Assembly: GCA_945643635.1 (NCBI GenBank)
Contig: CALZFC010000090.1
Span: forward strand, 697,501-761,500
DNA length: 64,000 nt
Direction of reading: 5' to 3'
Origin: Allodiplogaster sudhausi
Taxonomy: Eukaryota; Nematoda; Chromadorea; Rhabditida; Diplogasteridae
Within the stretch, counting starts at the first letter, position 1. Each line of letters starts with the position of its first letter. The position numbers and the translations under genes are program-made. The notes under the pieces were generated by a model, which worked only from the letters and a program-made list of their open reading frames with translations, made no database searches and was not told the DNA's origin. Shown piece after piece: positions 37,933-48,489 of this stretch.

Positions 37933-38038
37933 CTCGAACATGCGGTTGCCGAGGTGCGCCATGCTTGTCGTCCTGCTGCTGGTGCTTGCCATTGGACACT
38001 CCGCCAGCGGACGGAGCAGAGTCGCCGACGGCTGCCAT
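32788..38038 (-). CDS. SLC17-family (MFS anion/phosphate/vesicular transporter type) membrane carrier
   Basis: This is a complete-looking minus-strand gene. Exons: 38038-37940, 37688-37568, 37428-37369, 37151-37075, 36755-36673, 36154-36045, 35768-35665, 35496-35420, 35226-35130, 35059-34982, 34696-34604, 34417-34314, 34033-33910, 33813-33746, 33547-33435, 33281-33169, and probably 32976-32788. All are GT/AG and phase-consistent, about 507 residues before the last exon. TM1 is YTFILIVLLCMSAILANVLTYSF; then ESLILVASIGSLLALFPIAYL (TM2). Later come SPLGWHSVHYG, DLAVWGTLFAGFGYF, the RVFNSIASMMPG loop and GVSLLGFSGGGFF, the signatures expected of SLC17 carriers. SLC17 members move organic anions, glutamate, sialic acid or phosphate; the substrate cannot be told here. 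N-linked sites (NGS, NIT) lie in the TM1-TM2 loop as is usual. The final 62-residue tail exon is uncertain. Confidence 0.85.
35862..35993. mobile_element. MITE, GAATTCGCGCC family, copy 4 (in SLC17 intron 6)
   Basis: The left end is TAAAAGGATCCTAATTCTCACG, the core GAATTCGCGCCATTTTCCCTG, and the right end GGTGCTCCTTTAAAG. The ends are imperfect inverted repeats (AAAGGA / TCCTTT). It lies wholly within the intron between exons 6 and 7. Confidence 0.6.
36158..36300. repeat. (AGAGAA)n hexanucleotide microsatellite
   Basis: Near-perfect AGAGAA repeats, about 17 copies between 36187 and 36288, sit directly upstream (in the sense direction) of the acceptor of SLC17 exon 6. They contribute its polypyrimidine tract. 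Confidence 0.85.
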
Positions 38039-38787
38039 CTCTCTCTTTCTCTCGCGCTCTCCTCTCTCTCGTCTGGCCTTCTCTGTCAGCCACCTGTTAG
38101 AGAGAAAGAGATAGATCAAAAGGAGGACTTGTAATTGATCGCTGACCCTGTATCAGAGAGCTTTTCTATTTATCACACACCAAGTCAAGGAGAAAGCCGC
38201 AAAAAGATTCAATAGAAGAGCTAGCAGTAGCCTTGATTAAAGATGCGATGATAGTATTTTTTATAGAAGACAGTAACAATGGAGGACATTAATAATATAA
38301 GTTAGTAATAATAGAATACAGTAGTAAAATTGAAGACAGCAAGTAACAATGCAAGTACGAATGTGATCAATAAGTGAATAAGAATGACAGCAGCGCAATA
38401 AAATAGCAAGTTTATGTAAATATATGTACATATGAATGGCGACAAGCATTTATGAGTATTAAAAAAATGCATATCAGCCTTTCGAATATGAATTGACCAC
38501 AGGAGAAAGTTGATAGAGAGCACATCTAGAATCGAGGTATTGATGAGTTTGTGAATAAAGTGGAAGACCATCCGTCCTTCAAAGGTAGGACAGAAGAAGT
38601 TGTAATTAATTATTAACAGAAAAATAACACCCGAGCACATATTTTGGCATATATCTCTCGCTTTTACTGCATTAGCCTTATCACCACCCTCTTTCTACTT
38701 CTTCATCATTATCTCTTCCTCTCTCGGAACAAAGAATATTTAATCAAATACTTCTCTGTCTCTCGTTCTCACTCCCTCCCTCTCTCT

Positions 38788-38819
<32 letters not shown>

Positions 38820-39713
38820 CGTTCTCTCCCTCGTTTTCGCTTAACAATAGCTGGCGCTGAGAATTGTGAGGAAATGGCCTCGGTCGAAAGTCGACGACTG
38901 ACTCCGGCAAAGATTCGTTCTCACCTCCACTCTTCGTCTCCATCTCTCTTCCTTTCTCTCTCTCTCTCTCTCTTTCGCTATCTATCTCTTTCAATCTTTC
39001 TATCTTTCACTTTCTCTCTCTCTCACTTTCGCTACCTTCGCTCTCAATCTTTCAATCTCTCAATATCTCATTCTCCACCTTCCTCTCACAATTTAATTCT
39101 AGAAAGAAAAAGGCTACCCAGCTTGGAGCCCATTCAGCAATCTGCTAACTTTGATCATGCGTATTATCATTCGTCCTCTGCTCTGTCATGTTCTCGAAAA
39201 TCATTCCTATTCACCCTGCTTGTATGTCTTCTCGCTTCCTGTACCATGTCACTCTCCTGCACTCTCTCTCTCTCACTCTCCTTCTCTTTCTCACTCTATC
39301 TTTCTCTCTCTATCACTCTCTCTCTCTCTTTCTCTCTCTATTTCTACATCTTCCATTTTAATCGGCTTAACATCCAACGGTTGTTTGGTCGCGGAGCCCC
39401 AGACGCAAAAGTCTGAAGAGATAGAGCATTTAAAACGAGAGATCGAGTGAGAGAAGAATAGGAAAACAATAAAATCGTATGTAGGCAGTAGTGAATGGAC
39501 GTGAAAGTGATTGAGGCCCATAAATAAGTTTATGCTTAGAGAAATAAGATACGAGAAGAGATCATGTGTAGAAGGAGAAGTAGACAACGAGAGAGCAATC
39601 GAGAGAATCAGAAAATACAGAGAGAAAAAAAAATGAAGAAATAAGGTGAACAAGAGCGAGCGATAGCGATTGAGATAGAGAGAGAGAAAGACTGCCGGAT
39701 TAATATTTGGCAG
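38039..39713. repeat. Intergenic region with CT tracts
   Basis: The stretch 38130-38640 is AT-rich without exon signals. CT tracts occupy 38760-38835 and 38930-39060, and 39255-39345. A conserved-looking plus-strand gene is not visible; the 180-residue open frame at 38874-39416 is mostly CT-encoded Ser/Leu. Confidence 0.6.
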
Positions 39714-39850
39714 AGTGATCTCTGTCATAGGAAGTAGCATTACATTTATTTGTCTATTAAGTCTCGCTGCTCCAGCAGAGGACTTTCCTAGAGGAACAGA
39801 ACCACGTGACATTGAAAAGGATATGGGCTCCCCAGAGTTTGGTGACCTAG
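39714..39850 (+). CDS. Candidate exon with hydrophobic leader (unrecognised)
   Basis: After a TTTGGCAG acceptor the frame reads VISVIGSSITFICLLSLAAPAEDFPRG..., a signal-peptide-like stretch with an AAPA cleavage-like site. An acidic segment ending GDLEFNA follows. No in-frame ATG is visible, so the start must come from an upstream exon or the call is wrong. It may belong to the same gene as the GPI-like exon at 40780. Confidence 0.3.
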
Positions 39851-40069
39851 AATTCAATGCTATTTGTCTGTTCAGTGTCCATTTCGTGTTCCTCCCGTCA
39901 ACGACATTTCTTTTTGAAACAAATTCAGCTTGATAAATGTTGCCAATGGTAGCCTGGCTTCTTTTTATGGATATAATTTTCATTTAAAAATGCATTAATC
40001 CGCCATCTGAAAATACCACTTCAATTTCAATTCTTCCTCATTCTTGATTTTTGCTTCGCCAGAATTCGA

Positions 40070-40275
40070 CTAGATCTCTTGTTTATTTTTTGTATGATAC
40101 GTTGAATGTGCTCCAGTAATATTGATTATGATGTCATCTGGCTGTCGTCTCTTCTTCTGCCTCTTCGCTGCCGTCACTGGTCGTCTGTGTTTTGTTGGGC
40201 AGGCAACAAAAGGCATGAACAATTCCATCTTTAGTTTCGAGAATCGCAAACTCACAGTGGAAGAATGCCAAGCAT
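40070..40275 (-). repeat. Dispersed repeat, member of an inverted pair with 41650-41835
   Basis: On the minus strand this reads RFSKLKMELFMPFVACPTK...RRPVTAAKRQKKRRQPDDI. The plus strand at 41685-41820 reads RFSKPKMELSIPDVPCPTK...RPATAARRKKKRQQSDGI. Similarity is at both the DNA and frame level. Whether it ever coded is unclear; it may be a fragment of a transposon gene. Confidence 0.6.
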
Positions 40276-40779
40276 GTGCACATGTTAGTATTTAAGCCAA
40301 TACTTACTAGTATATATATTTATGTCCATAAATGAAATGAGAATTTCTAACGATAAGCTTAAGCAGTTACATTCATTATGTACATAATATGTACATACAT
40401 ACATATGAGTACATACATACCTGCCACTTCACGCGCGCTTCACCGGCTGGTTGCTCGACCGCTTCGCGGATTCGCTAAAATATATATATATATATATATA
40501 TATAAATTATTAGAAAGCGCTTTATTATTAGTAAGATGAACTCGAGCAATTAAAAGAGTAAGGATAAGGAAGCACAAACTTATTTTTTCAATGACGTTTC
40601 GTGATATGCGTTGGAAATCAACCCTGCGGAATATTTAGCGATGCTGCATGCATCGACTTTTCCAGCTCGGAGGTTTCTAGCTCTGCAATTCAACGCAATT
40701 TCGCTAAACGGGGCTTTCATAGGATCTACGCGAGTACGCGGAGAATCTAGAGACATTCATGCAGGCGAAGCTGCAGTCG

Positions 40780-41007
40780 ACGCAGCAAACATGGAATTAC
40801 ACAGCTAACTTCACTGGTTACTCAGCTGACTCTACTGGTTATGAAAAGGATGGAACCTTGACGAGAATGACTTCCACGGCATCTTCGAGCACATCGAACG
40901 AACCCAGTGTTGTGTCATCGGTTTCTTCCACGGCATCTGCTTCTCGCATCCTCCCAATTCTCCTTCTCTTTTTTTCATGCTTAAATAAAGTGCGTGCTTG
41001 CAGTTGA
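40780..41007 (+). CDS. Candidate terminal exon of a Ser/Thr-rich GPI-anchor-type surface protein
   Basis: A TTCATGCAG acceptor leads into a phase-0 frame: AKLQSTQQTWNYTANFTGYSA, then a Ser/Thr-rich stretch (TSTASSSTSNEPSVVSSVSSTASAS), then a hydrophobic tail RILPILLLFFSCLNKV and stop. N-glycosylation sites NYT and NFT are present. The mucin-like stalk plus hydrophobic C-terminus is typical of a GPI-attachment signal or short TM anchor. AATAAA lies at about 40982, within the coding tail. The segment 40611-40755 upstream may be another exon (Cys-containing frame CVGNQPCGIFSDAACIDFSS), but the phases do not join directly. Confidence 0.4.
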   Translation, partial: TQQTWNYTANFTGYSADSTGYEKDGTLTRMTSTASSSTSNEPSVVSSVSSTASASRILPILLLFFSCLNKVRACS

Positions 41008-42592
41008 ATTTTGTCCAAAAAAAAAGTTAATAAAGCATCGGAAAACGAAGAAACTGCATTGGAAGGAAAGAGAAAGGGAGTCATGAAGAATGTCATGTTG
41101 TAAGCATGTAATTTTACCAGAGAAGTGCTTAATTTGAGCAGGAGGGTTGGTGAAACCGCCCTTCCCTCATTCCTAGGTCTGTTATAGTGTCACTTCTCTC
41201 GGCGCGAGGTTGACACCTCCACAGACTCCAATTGATTTCAAGCCTAATATTTCATTGCACAGTTAATATTTCATACAAAAAGTAAATCATTAAAGTTAAA
41301 CAAAAATCATGCACAAAACGTGATGTAAAATTCATAAACTAAGGGCACGAACTAATCACCAAAAGATAAGGGAATTTCGAGAGATTAATTGCGCCAAATA
41401 AATAAATTATAATTCATGAATATATATAATTTTCAAAATATGTTAATAATTTAGTTGAATTGGCATAAATTTCAGATTATGGAATATATTATTATTATGG
41501 AATTCTGGAATATATCATTCCTATTCCTATTAACTACTATTCGCGATAAAAAGGCTAACAAAAACTTAGCTGATTCCACGTAACACATCGATCGTTAGCT
41601 AGCTGTCCTCGATATGACCTCAAATGTGTTGTAAGTATTAGCATAAATACTTGCATACATATGCACATGCTTCGCATTCTTCCCTTGGGACTTTCAGATT
41701 CTCGAAACCGAAGATGGAACTGTCCATTCCAGACGTTCCTTGCCCTACAAAACAATCGCGACCAGCGACGGCAGCGAGGAGGAAGAAGAAGAGGCAGCAG
41801 TCAGACGGCATCTCAATATACATATGTACATACATATATTACTGAAGCAATATCACTTGTCATACAAAAAAATTAACGAGGGATTTAGCGAATTCTGCCG
41901 AAGCAACCGGCAAGAATGAAGAAGACATGAAATTAAAGGAGCGCAGGCAATATTTCCTTCCCAATTTTCCCTAGGTCTTTGTTCGTTTTGGCTGCCTTTT
42001 CCTCCAACTCTTCTTTGCTTATTCATTTTCAAGTCTTATTGATGAATCACGGTCAATTCAAGACTTCTCGCTCCCTTCCCTATGCTCTATGACAAAGCCA
42101 AATTGGCAACATCAAATCGTTTAAGTAAACTTGAACAAAAAAAATGACAGCCACACAGTCATGCTGTTTTTATTTTATTTTGTTACCTGCATGCTAGAGA
42201 GAGAGAGAGAGGAGAACTGAAAAATGACTTCAACAAAACTTTTTTTAAAACCGTATAACAGAAAATTATGCAAAATTCCACAGTTTGCCATTCCTGTTTC
42301 GTTATTGATTTCATTTTCCTCCCACCACCGGCGTTAAATTTGAAACGTATGAAGTTAGATAAAGGATGGAAACGACCTATGGCCACAAAGAACATTGAAA
42401 TATTTTTCATTTAATTTACTTTAAAATGTATAAGGACGAATTCGAGATGCTTTCTAGCTCTTTAATTTTGCACAGTCAGGGTTAATTGGAGAACGAGAGA
42501 GGACGCAGAGAAGGAGAGGGCGGAGAAGGCCGGCGCAGGTGAATAATGAAGAGAAGACTCTGATCTGTCGCCGAAGAAAAAAGCTCGACAGC
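41008..42592. other. AT-rich intergenic DNA
   Basis: Apart from the dispersed repeat at 41650-41835 and a short GA run at 42195-42210, I see no exon, promoter or element that can be supported here. Confidence 0.5.
41650..41835 (+). repeat. Dispersed repeat, inverted partner of 40070-40275
   Basis: This is the reverse-complement relative of the segment at 40.1-40.3 kb, with shared words such as CGAAACCGAAGATGGAACTG and CAGCGACGGCAGCGAGGAGG. The pair brackets the GPI-like exon. Confidence 0.6.
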
Positions 42593-42889
42593 TTACACAC
42601 CTTTCTTCGCATCCGGGGTGTTGAGCACCTGAAATATATTGAAATAAATTTTTTAGTTGAATTTTCAGAAAATAAATTCTTTTTATGTATGAGAAATGGT
42701 TTGAAAGACAAGAGAGACTTCAGTGACGGCAGAACCGACCTCATCCCAGTCGGAATCGTTGGCGTCTGCCTCCGTCTTCATCTCATTGTCCGGCTTCTTC
42801 TGGCCAGGCGAAGAAGGCGGCGGCTTCTGCAAAATGGAGAGTGAGAGAGTAAAAGAGAAATCAAGAGAGAGCGAGAGAGAGAGTATGAA

Positions 42890-42921
<32 letters not shown>

Positions 42922-43597
42922 TGATGGAGAGATGGAAAGGTGAGGTTGAGAGTGAAAAGTCTTCTGTAGATAGAAAGAAGCATACGGCCGTGATGTTGGT
43001 TGAGAGGGGCATCTCCTCCTCCGGCGGGCGATCCTTCAGCCCCTCGGTGCTGGAAAGGATTAGGAAGGAACAGCATGATTTTATATATTTCCTCTAGATA
43101 TCCTTCCGCTGACCTCTCTCCCTAATTAGAATACATTTATTACCTGACGACGTTTGCCGACTTCGGCGTGTGCGCCGGCGTCGCTTCTCCCTTGGCGCCG
43201 GGAGGCGGCTTCTTCTGCTCGGCTGCTTTTTTGGCGCCGCCCACTCCCCCTCCTACCCCGCCCCCTCCTGCCCCGCCTCCTCCTGCCCCGCCCCTTCCAG
43301 CCGCACCGACCGCCGGTGGCTGCCGAAAGTCTGGAAAATGATCAGTGTGTGAAATGAATTTGAAATAATTCCTCGGTTTTTTTATTCTAAATGCGCTGTT
43401 TTCCTAAGTGCAAAGGCTTTTTTTCTAAAAAAAAAAATATATATATATAGAAAAACGTAGAAACCTTTAGGCTCCGCCGTCTGGGTCGACGATGTCTTCC
43501 TCTGGAATGTCGGCGCAGCAGTCGAAGTCGCCTTGGACGGAGTGTCGCTTTTCGGCGTCTTGGTCTTCTTACGCAAGCCCCTCTGTTTTCCGCCCAT
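42593..43597 (-). CDS. Disordered Lys/Pro/Gly-rich protein, five exons (unrecognised)
   Basis: Exons 43597-43465, 43330-43144, 43049-42986, 42826-42740 and 42628-42593 splice in phase to 168 residues. The N-terminus is MGGKQRGLRKKTKTPKSDTPSK; MGG could allow N-myristoylation, a speculation. Exon 2 encodes a Gly-rich low-complexity run from a C/G-rich tandem DNA repeat (CCCGCCCCCTCCT units), then KKAAEQKKPPPGAKG and TPAHTPKS. Exon 4 has PPPSSPGQKKPDNEMK and an acidic DANDSDWDE. The end is VLNTPDAKKGV. No folded domain is visible; TP and SP sites suggest phosphorylation. A GA tract lies just before exon 4's acceptor. Confidence 0.65.
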
Positions 43598-44670
43598 TCT
43601 CGGAGAAAATCAGTTGATGGAGAATGAGTAGCGGAGAAAGCGGACGAGAGCGCGAGTGGAAGATGATCACAATGGCATACGAGCCTTTATATAGCATTTC
43701 GAGAGCAAGAGGACTCGAGGCCTTTTAAAACATGCATCTTCTAATGAGGTAATGTCGACTAATGGTAGCTGACGATCGACATAATACGTGAATCAGCGAA
43801 GTCTTTTACGAATGGAAATATTTCGATAACAAACGTTAATATTCATTTCCGATGGGAAGTAATCGTAATAAAATATATATGCCAATTTGAATTAAGTAAA
43901 AAATCGAAAATTAAGTTTATTCTTGAATTTTGATATCTAAGGCAATATTAGTTCTTCGAAAATCACGTTTGTGCGAATGTAATAAACAAACTACTTGGCA
44001 TTTTTCATTGCCATCATGGAGGTAAATTTTAAATATCTTTTTTGAACGACTTTTTTTCAACCTTCAATGTTTTCTTTCGTGTGAAAGCGCAAATTAAATT
44101 CTCGGATGATGGATCCCTTCTACCTCTAATAGGTTCTGTTTCAAATATATTACTCTTCATCTATTAATCTTTTCTACTTTTTTTCCACAATCGCAGAGAG
44201 CTTTGGAAAGGTGAGGAGGTGAGAGAGCAGAGTAGAGTTATCCGCTCGAAGAGAGATATGGATGAAACAATTAATGATCGAGGGAGGGGTGGGGCTTCTC
44301 AATTCTTAATTCTCGATCGCAGGAACAATCAATTTCTCATAGAAAATTGTATGATTATGACCGGCTTTCCGGGAGATTAGATGGGATCTTTTCTTCCAAA
44401 TTATGCAAATAAAATAATCTTTCGGGGATTTCACTTATGAAATTTTGAAATTCATTATACTTATGAATTTTGAAATTCATTATACCCAAGTATAATAAAC
44501 AGTCCTCTTATATTATCATGCCTTTATCATTGACTATTTATTTTTGATATTAATTAGCAAACCAATATGGAGAAATACAATATCATGTGAAGAGTAAGAG
44601 AGAAGTAATGTGCCTTTTTTGAATATGATAATATTAAACTTGCACTCTTTTACTTTTGCATATCAAAGTT
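43598..44670. other. AT-rich intergenic DNA
   Basis: The region lies upstream of the 43.6-kb gene. It includes a small direct duplication at 44440-44483 (TTATGAATTTTGAAATTCATTATAC, twice). No exon is visible; promoter elements cannot be assigned. Confidence 0.5.
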
Positions 44671-44925
44671 TCAGTATAAAAGAGCCGACTCGAATGGTTC
44701 TCCATCAGTCTCCGGCTGTGTTTCTCCTGCCTTCTCTCCTGCAATGATGGACGCCAAACTTGGAAGCCAGAAACAAATTCCGCCACATAATTCGCTATTT
44801 TTAATCCAATTTAGGCAATACAACCAACAAGGAAACAATATTTCCCATTTTGTTCTCTCTTTTAGATACTTGTGATTTATTTTTATTATTCCGACGTCTC
44901 GCTCGACGGTGCAAGAAACATTCAT
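44671..44925 (-). CDS. Candidate small protein or terminal exon with acidic C-terminus
   Basis: An 84-codon ATG-initiated minus-strand frame runs from 44925. Its last part, after ATCATTGCAG, reads EKAGETQPETDGEPFESALLY and stop. That part looks strongly coding and could be a terminal exon using the TTGCAG acceptor. The first part (MNVSCTVERDVGIIKIN..., Trp/Cys-rich middle) is AT-rich and may be intronic. No family is recognised. Confidence 0.35.
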   Translation of the reverse strand: MNVSCTVERDVGIIKINHKYLKERTKWEILFPCWLYCLNWIKNSELCGGICFWLPSLASIIAGEKAGETQPETDGEPFESALLY

Positions 44926-45170
44926 ACAACACGGTTCCTCGATATTCTTGCATTTGAAGTCTCGTAATATTACGTATGTATGGTGAATATTAACGAGTTT
45001 TTCCCTTTAATGATGCTTCCCAGTGCAGAATAACTACTTTTGTCGATTTTGGACAAATTAAGGACAACAAGTTAGAGTGCATGCACTTTGATAGATGAAT
45101 CAACTGTGAAGGAGACTAGCCTTTGCAACCTTCATATATTGAACCTCTTTCTCTCCATCTCTCCTTCCCT

Positions 45171-45213
<43 letters not shown>

Positions 45214-45645
45214 GGTCAAAGACTAAATATTCTTCCCACATGTTGGCATTCTTTGCATTGCTTTGAGGATGCAGCGGCTGCATCGACAGAGGAGAAGAGA
45301 ACGGGTGACATAGTCACAGAAGCTATGAGGTGGAGAGAGAAATGTACATACAAGAGCTCCAAGAGATCGAGAAAGGTGAGGGGAAGGCAGTGAGAGAAAA
45401 AGGAGGTTGAATGAGAGGGCGAGATAGCGTGAGAGGAAGAGAGAGGTGACAGCGAGAGAATGGCCGATGAAACTAGCAGCAGGTGTGTTCTGTCATCCCA
45501 CAACAACCACACATCGCAATGTTCCATCTTTCCGCAAAGTCACGAGCCATTCGCTTGTTCAGCTGTCGTGGAGAGTTTCGAAGCGGCCGTAGATTGGGGT
45601 GCCTGGCGATGCCTCCTCGCATCCTTCTCTTGCACTCAGTCCAAA

Positions 45646-46156
45646 ATGCACTCTTCCGCCTTCCTCGTCTTCCTCCTCCTCGCCGACTCTGCCGCTAGCC
45701 AAAACCAAGGTGAGTCACTTATAACCTTATTACATTAAAAAAAATATATTTACTTCTTAATTAATGAAAATTAATTATTAATTGCAAGCTAAAATTACAA
45801 GTTTATTAAACAATCAGGGACTGGGCCTACTTGATGAAGACAGGACCAAAGGCATCGGGACTATTAACTATAAGCTTTATTCCACAATCAGGGACTGGGC
45901 CTACTTGATGAAGACAGGACCAAAGCCATCGGGATCATTAACTATAAGCGCTACAAAAGAGAATGTAATAACCATTTAACAATATTTGTTTCCAAAACCA
46001 AATTGGCACTTTCCAGCCTGCGTTGACCGGACGAACCCGAGCACCTGCCGCTCGGACTGCCCGTATGTTGCGTATCTCTGCAACAACGCTGTCTACTTCC
46101 AGCTCATGACCCAGCAGTGCCCGGCCACCTGTGGACGATGCTTCGGCAAGAAATAA
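45646..46156 (+). CDS. Secreted single-ShK-domain protein
   Basis: There are two exons, 45646-45709 and 46017-46156, with a GTGAGT donor and TTTCCAG acceptor, giving 67 residues. Exon 1 is the signal peptide MHSSAFLVFLLLADSAASQNQ. Exon 2 is an ShK (SXC) domain: CVDRTNPSTC...LC...QCPATCGRC, with the expected C-x-D start, CPxTCGxC end and a short FGKK tail. ShK domains are abundant in nematode secreted proteins; some block potassium channels, but most have unknown roles and no toxic function is claimed. It has seven cysteines instead of six (extra TCRSDC), leaving one unpaired or dimerising. AATAAA follows at 46258-46263. A neighbouring start upstream is not needed because the ATG directly precedes the signal peptide. 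Confidence 0.85.
45813..45952. repeat. Two-copy direct repeat in the ShK gene intron
   Basis: Two copies of about 65 bp begin CAATCAGGGACTGGGCCTAC and end TTAACTATAAGC. They are separated by about 8 bp and differ at about 3 positions. It is a recent tandem duplication. Confidence 0.85.
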
Positions 46157-46257
46157 GAGAGAGAACTATCGGGCAGCCTCTTCGGCCGTCTTACAAATGT
46201 ACCATTTCTCAGCAGTCTCCTTTCCGAGATCTGAATGTATTGATTGCAATTTATCAC

Positions 46258-46263
46258 AATAAA
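46258..46263 (+). terminator. Polyadenylation signal of the ShK gene
   Basis: AATAAA about 100 bp downstream of the ShK stop codon. Confidence 0.6.
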
Positions 46264-46457
46264 GACTCACTCACAGAAGACGGAGATTTGTTTACACTTT
46301 GATTTCGTTTTAAATACATAAATGATGTCGTTTTCGGCTCTAATAGGTAAACATTGTATCGGTTATACTTTCACCCACTCGTTCCAATAGCACTCAATCT
46401 TGTTAATTATCGTTATGAAGGATTCGCTGATCATCGGGAGTCGACACTGTCCTTCGA

Positions 46458-46693
46458 ATGACGTTGCCCACATTCCAGTCGGACATCACTGAGCAAGATA
46501 ATGAGGAGTTACGATTTCTCACTCACGTCATGGGGCGTGCTGATTATCAGCAAATCTACGAGTTCTTCTACAGAGAGTTGGAATTAGCTGAAGACAACCG
46601 AATTCTGAAGAATTTGGTGGACGAATTATACTTGGTGTTAGCTTTTTGCCTTCTAGCTCTCACTCTTGTTCCATGTGATGTCTCAGGTAAAAA
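46458..46693 (+). CDS. Candidate plus-strand exon with amphipathic helix and hydrophobic end (unrecognised)
   Basis: From the ATG at 46458 the frame reads MTLPTFQSDITEQDNEELRF, then LTHVMGRADYQQIYEFFYREL, then ELYLVLAFCLLALTLVPCDVS. It ends at a CAG/GTAAAA donor in phase 1. Codon choice and charge pattern look coding. The hydrophobic end resembles a signal or anchor segment. The next exon could be the one at 49235 (phase-compatible), but that is only a possibility. Confidence 0.4.
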
Positions 46694-46739
46694 AATTTTA
46701 TTAACTTGTGTGGGGATGATGCAAAAAAGGTATGAATAA

Positions 46740-47489
46740 ACGGCATAAAAATTATGAATCTATAAGGATTATTTACTGAAATACTAGGCTGCAAAATATT
46801 GAAAATCTCATGAAAAATTGTGAAAGACAGAACAATGCTCGCCCTACCACTTGTACTCCCTCAAGGGAGGATTTGTGAGAGAAGCTGGAGACAGAGAATT
46901 AGAAGAGACAAGTTTATCTTTTAAATGCAGCACAGAATCGAATGTAACACAGACAGACAGAGTAAATCTCAGAGAGTGAGCCAGAGAGGCTCAGGAACTA
47001 CAAGACACAAGGAGGCGTGGTTAGCACCTCCTTAAGTATACAACAAAAGTAGGCGGAGCTAGATGAGCTCCGTCTTGAACTTCTAGAAACTCCTTCTATT
47101 CCTCTAACTCTCGCCTTAGAAGAATGCAGACTGATTGTAAAGATAATATACAATGCATTTCTTACCAACCGGAAATGCATTAAAGCTCTAGAATAACAAC
47201 TTGCTCTGAAGGAGCAAAGTACAGCGGTGGCGGATGTTAGATTCCGCGACACTGCCGCCACGACAACAACAAGATGAGACCGAAATTCGGTCTCCACTCT
47301 TAACATGAAGGTGAGTTCTGAGTGGGATCACCTTCCACAATAAGGGGCTTAATCTGCTGAAGAAGGAGAGGGATCAGGGCTCATCTCGAATCTCGAATCT
47401 CGCTGGGCCTGCTCTCTCGACTTCTCTTAGAATCGTCTGAAGGACGTCGACGGTCGCTGACGCTTCATCTCCGGCTCGTCTCAACCTTC
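46740..47489. other. Intergenic DNA flanking the retroelement fragment
   Basis: I see no supported exon. The stretch 46840-47040 has short direct GA words. The segment 47370-47489 continues the Gag-like minus-strand homology in a third frame. Confidence 0.4.
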
Positions 47490-47910
47490 TCATTTGGAGG
47501 GCTTGTGAGCATATGATGGATGCTCTTCTTGGCATACGATACAACGTTTGTTGCACGAGCACTTTCCTTGATCCGTCTCACAGAACTCACACAAGTTCTG
47601 CCCTCTCATCATTGTTGCGCGAAAAGGTGCCTCGACCTTTTTACACGTGAAGGACTGGTGCCCTCCCCCCTTGGCACAGGGCACATTGCGGCACATGATC
47701 CTTCGTGATGACCTTTTCGATCTTAATCTCCAGGTCGTCTTGCTTCTTGAGTATGGTCTTCTGATTCTCGAGAATCTGGTTGAGCGTGTCTCCCATCTCA
47801 GAGATTGAGAGCCTCGACCGCTCCGTCTCGCGCGAGACCATCTTTAGTCCTCGCGCCACGGCAACCTCGTACGTGGTCCTTGCAAGTCTCTCCGCCTGTA
47901 ATGGAGGCAA
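47490..47910 (-). pseudogene. Degenerate retroelement Gag-like coiled coil plus zinc-knuckle fragment
   Basis: Minus-strand frames from 47910 give a coiled-coil segment (LNQILENQKTILKKQDDLEIK) followed by a Cys/His cluster with CxxC pairs (CALC, CEFC, CIVC) and a terminal EEHPSYAH. This resembles the zinc-knuckle region of Gag-like proteins from nematode LTR (BEL/Pao-type) elements. The frame changes at a run of seven C/G near 47667, a one-base indel, and no reverse transcriptase or LTR is seen nearby. It is therefore a broken fragment. Confidence 0.55.
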
Positions 47911-48489
47911 CTTGGGGATGGTGTAGATCTCCCGGAAGGCTTCTCTTCTGCTCTTTGAGCCTTAATTCTCACTTGCTGCGAGGCTTCCATAGCCGTCAGG
48001 GCTTCGTGGTCACGACAAATACATACATAGATGCAATGAGGCGAAAATTAAATCGAACGCAGACGGATAAACTGTCGCCTGCGCAGAGAGTGTCCTTCTG
48101 TTAATAGGAACTTCTCTCAGCTGTTCTCTCTTATATACATATGCAAAGTAGGTGAAAGGAGAGGGGAGAAACTTCCTTCAACGCACTCGCACCTTAATAC
48201 ACTTGTAGCTGAGTTCGAGGCATGCTGGCTACGGTCATGAGAGAGCGCAACAGGCAGGAGTGTGTGGTCCTTCGCAGAACGGCCGGAATGTAAAACATGT
48301 CCACCGTACTAAATTAGAATCAAAAGTGATATACAAGAAAAGGTTTTTTTTAACTTTTGGTTGTAGATACCGCATTTCGCAAAGGATAAAAGGATATATT
48401 TAAGTTTACAATGTATTTTTTTCTGTAAATGTGAACTCTCTCTCGCTCTTGTGATAAGGCTACACAACTGCAAACACTCGCGGCTATCA

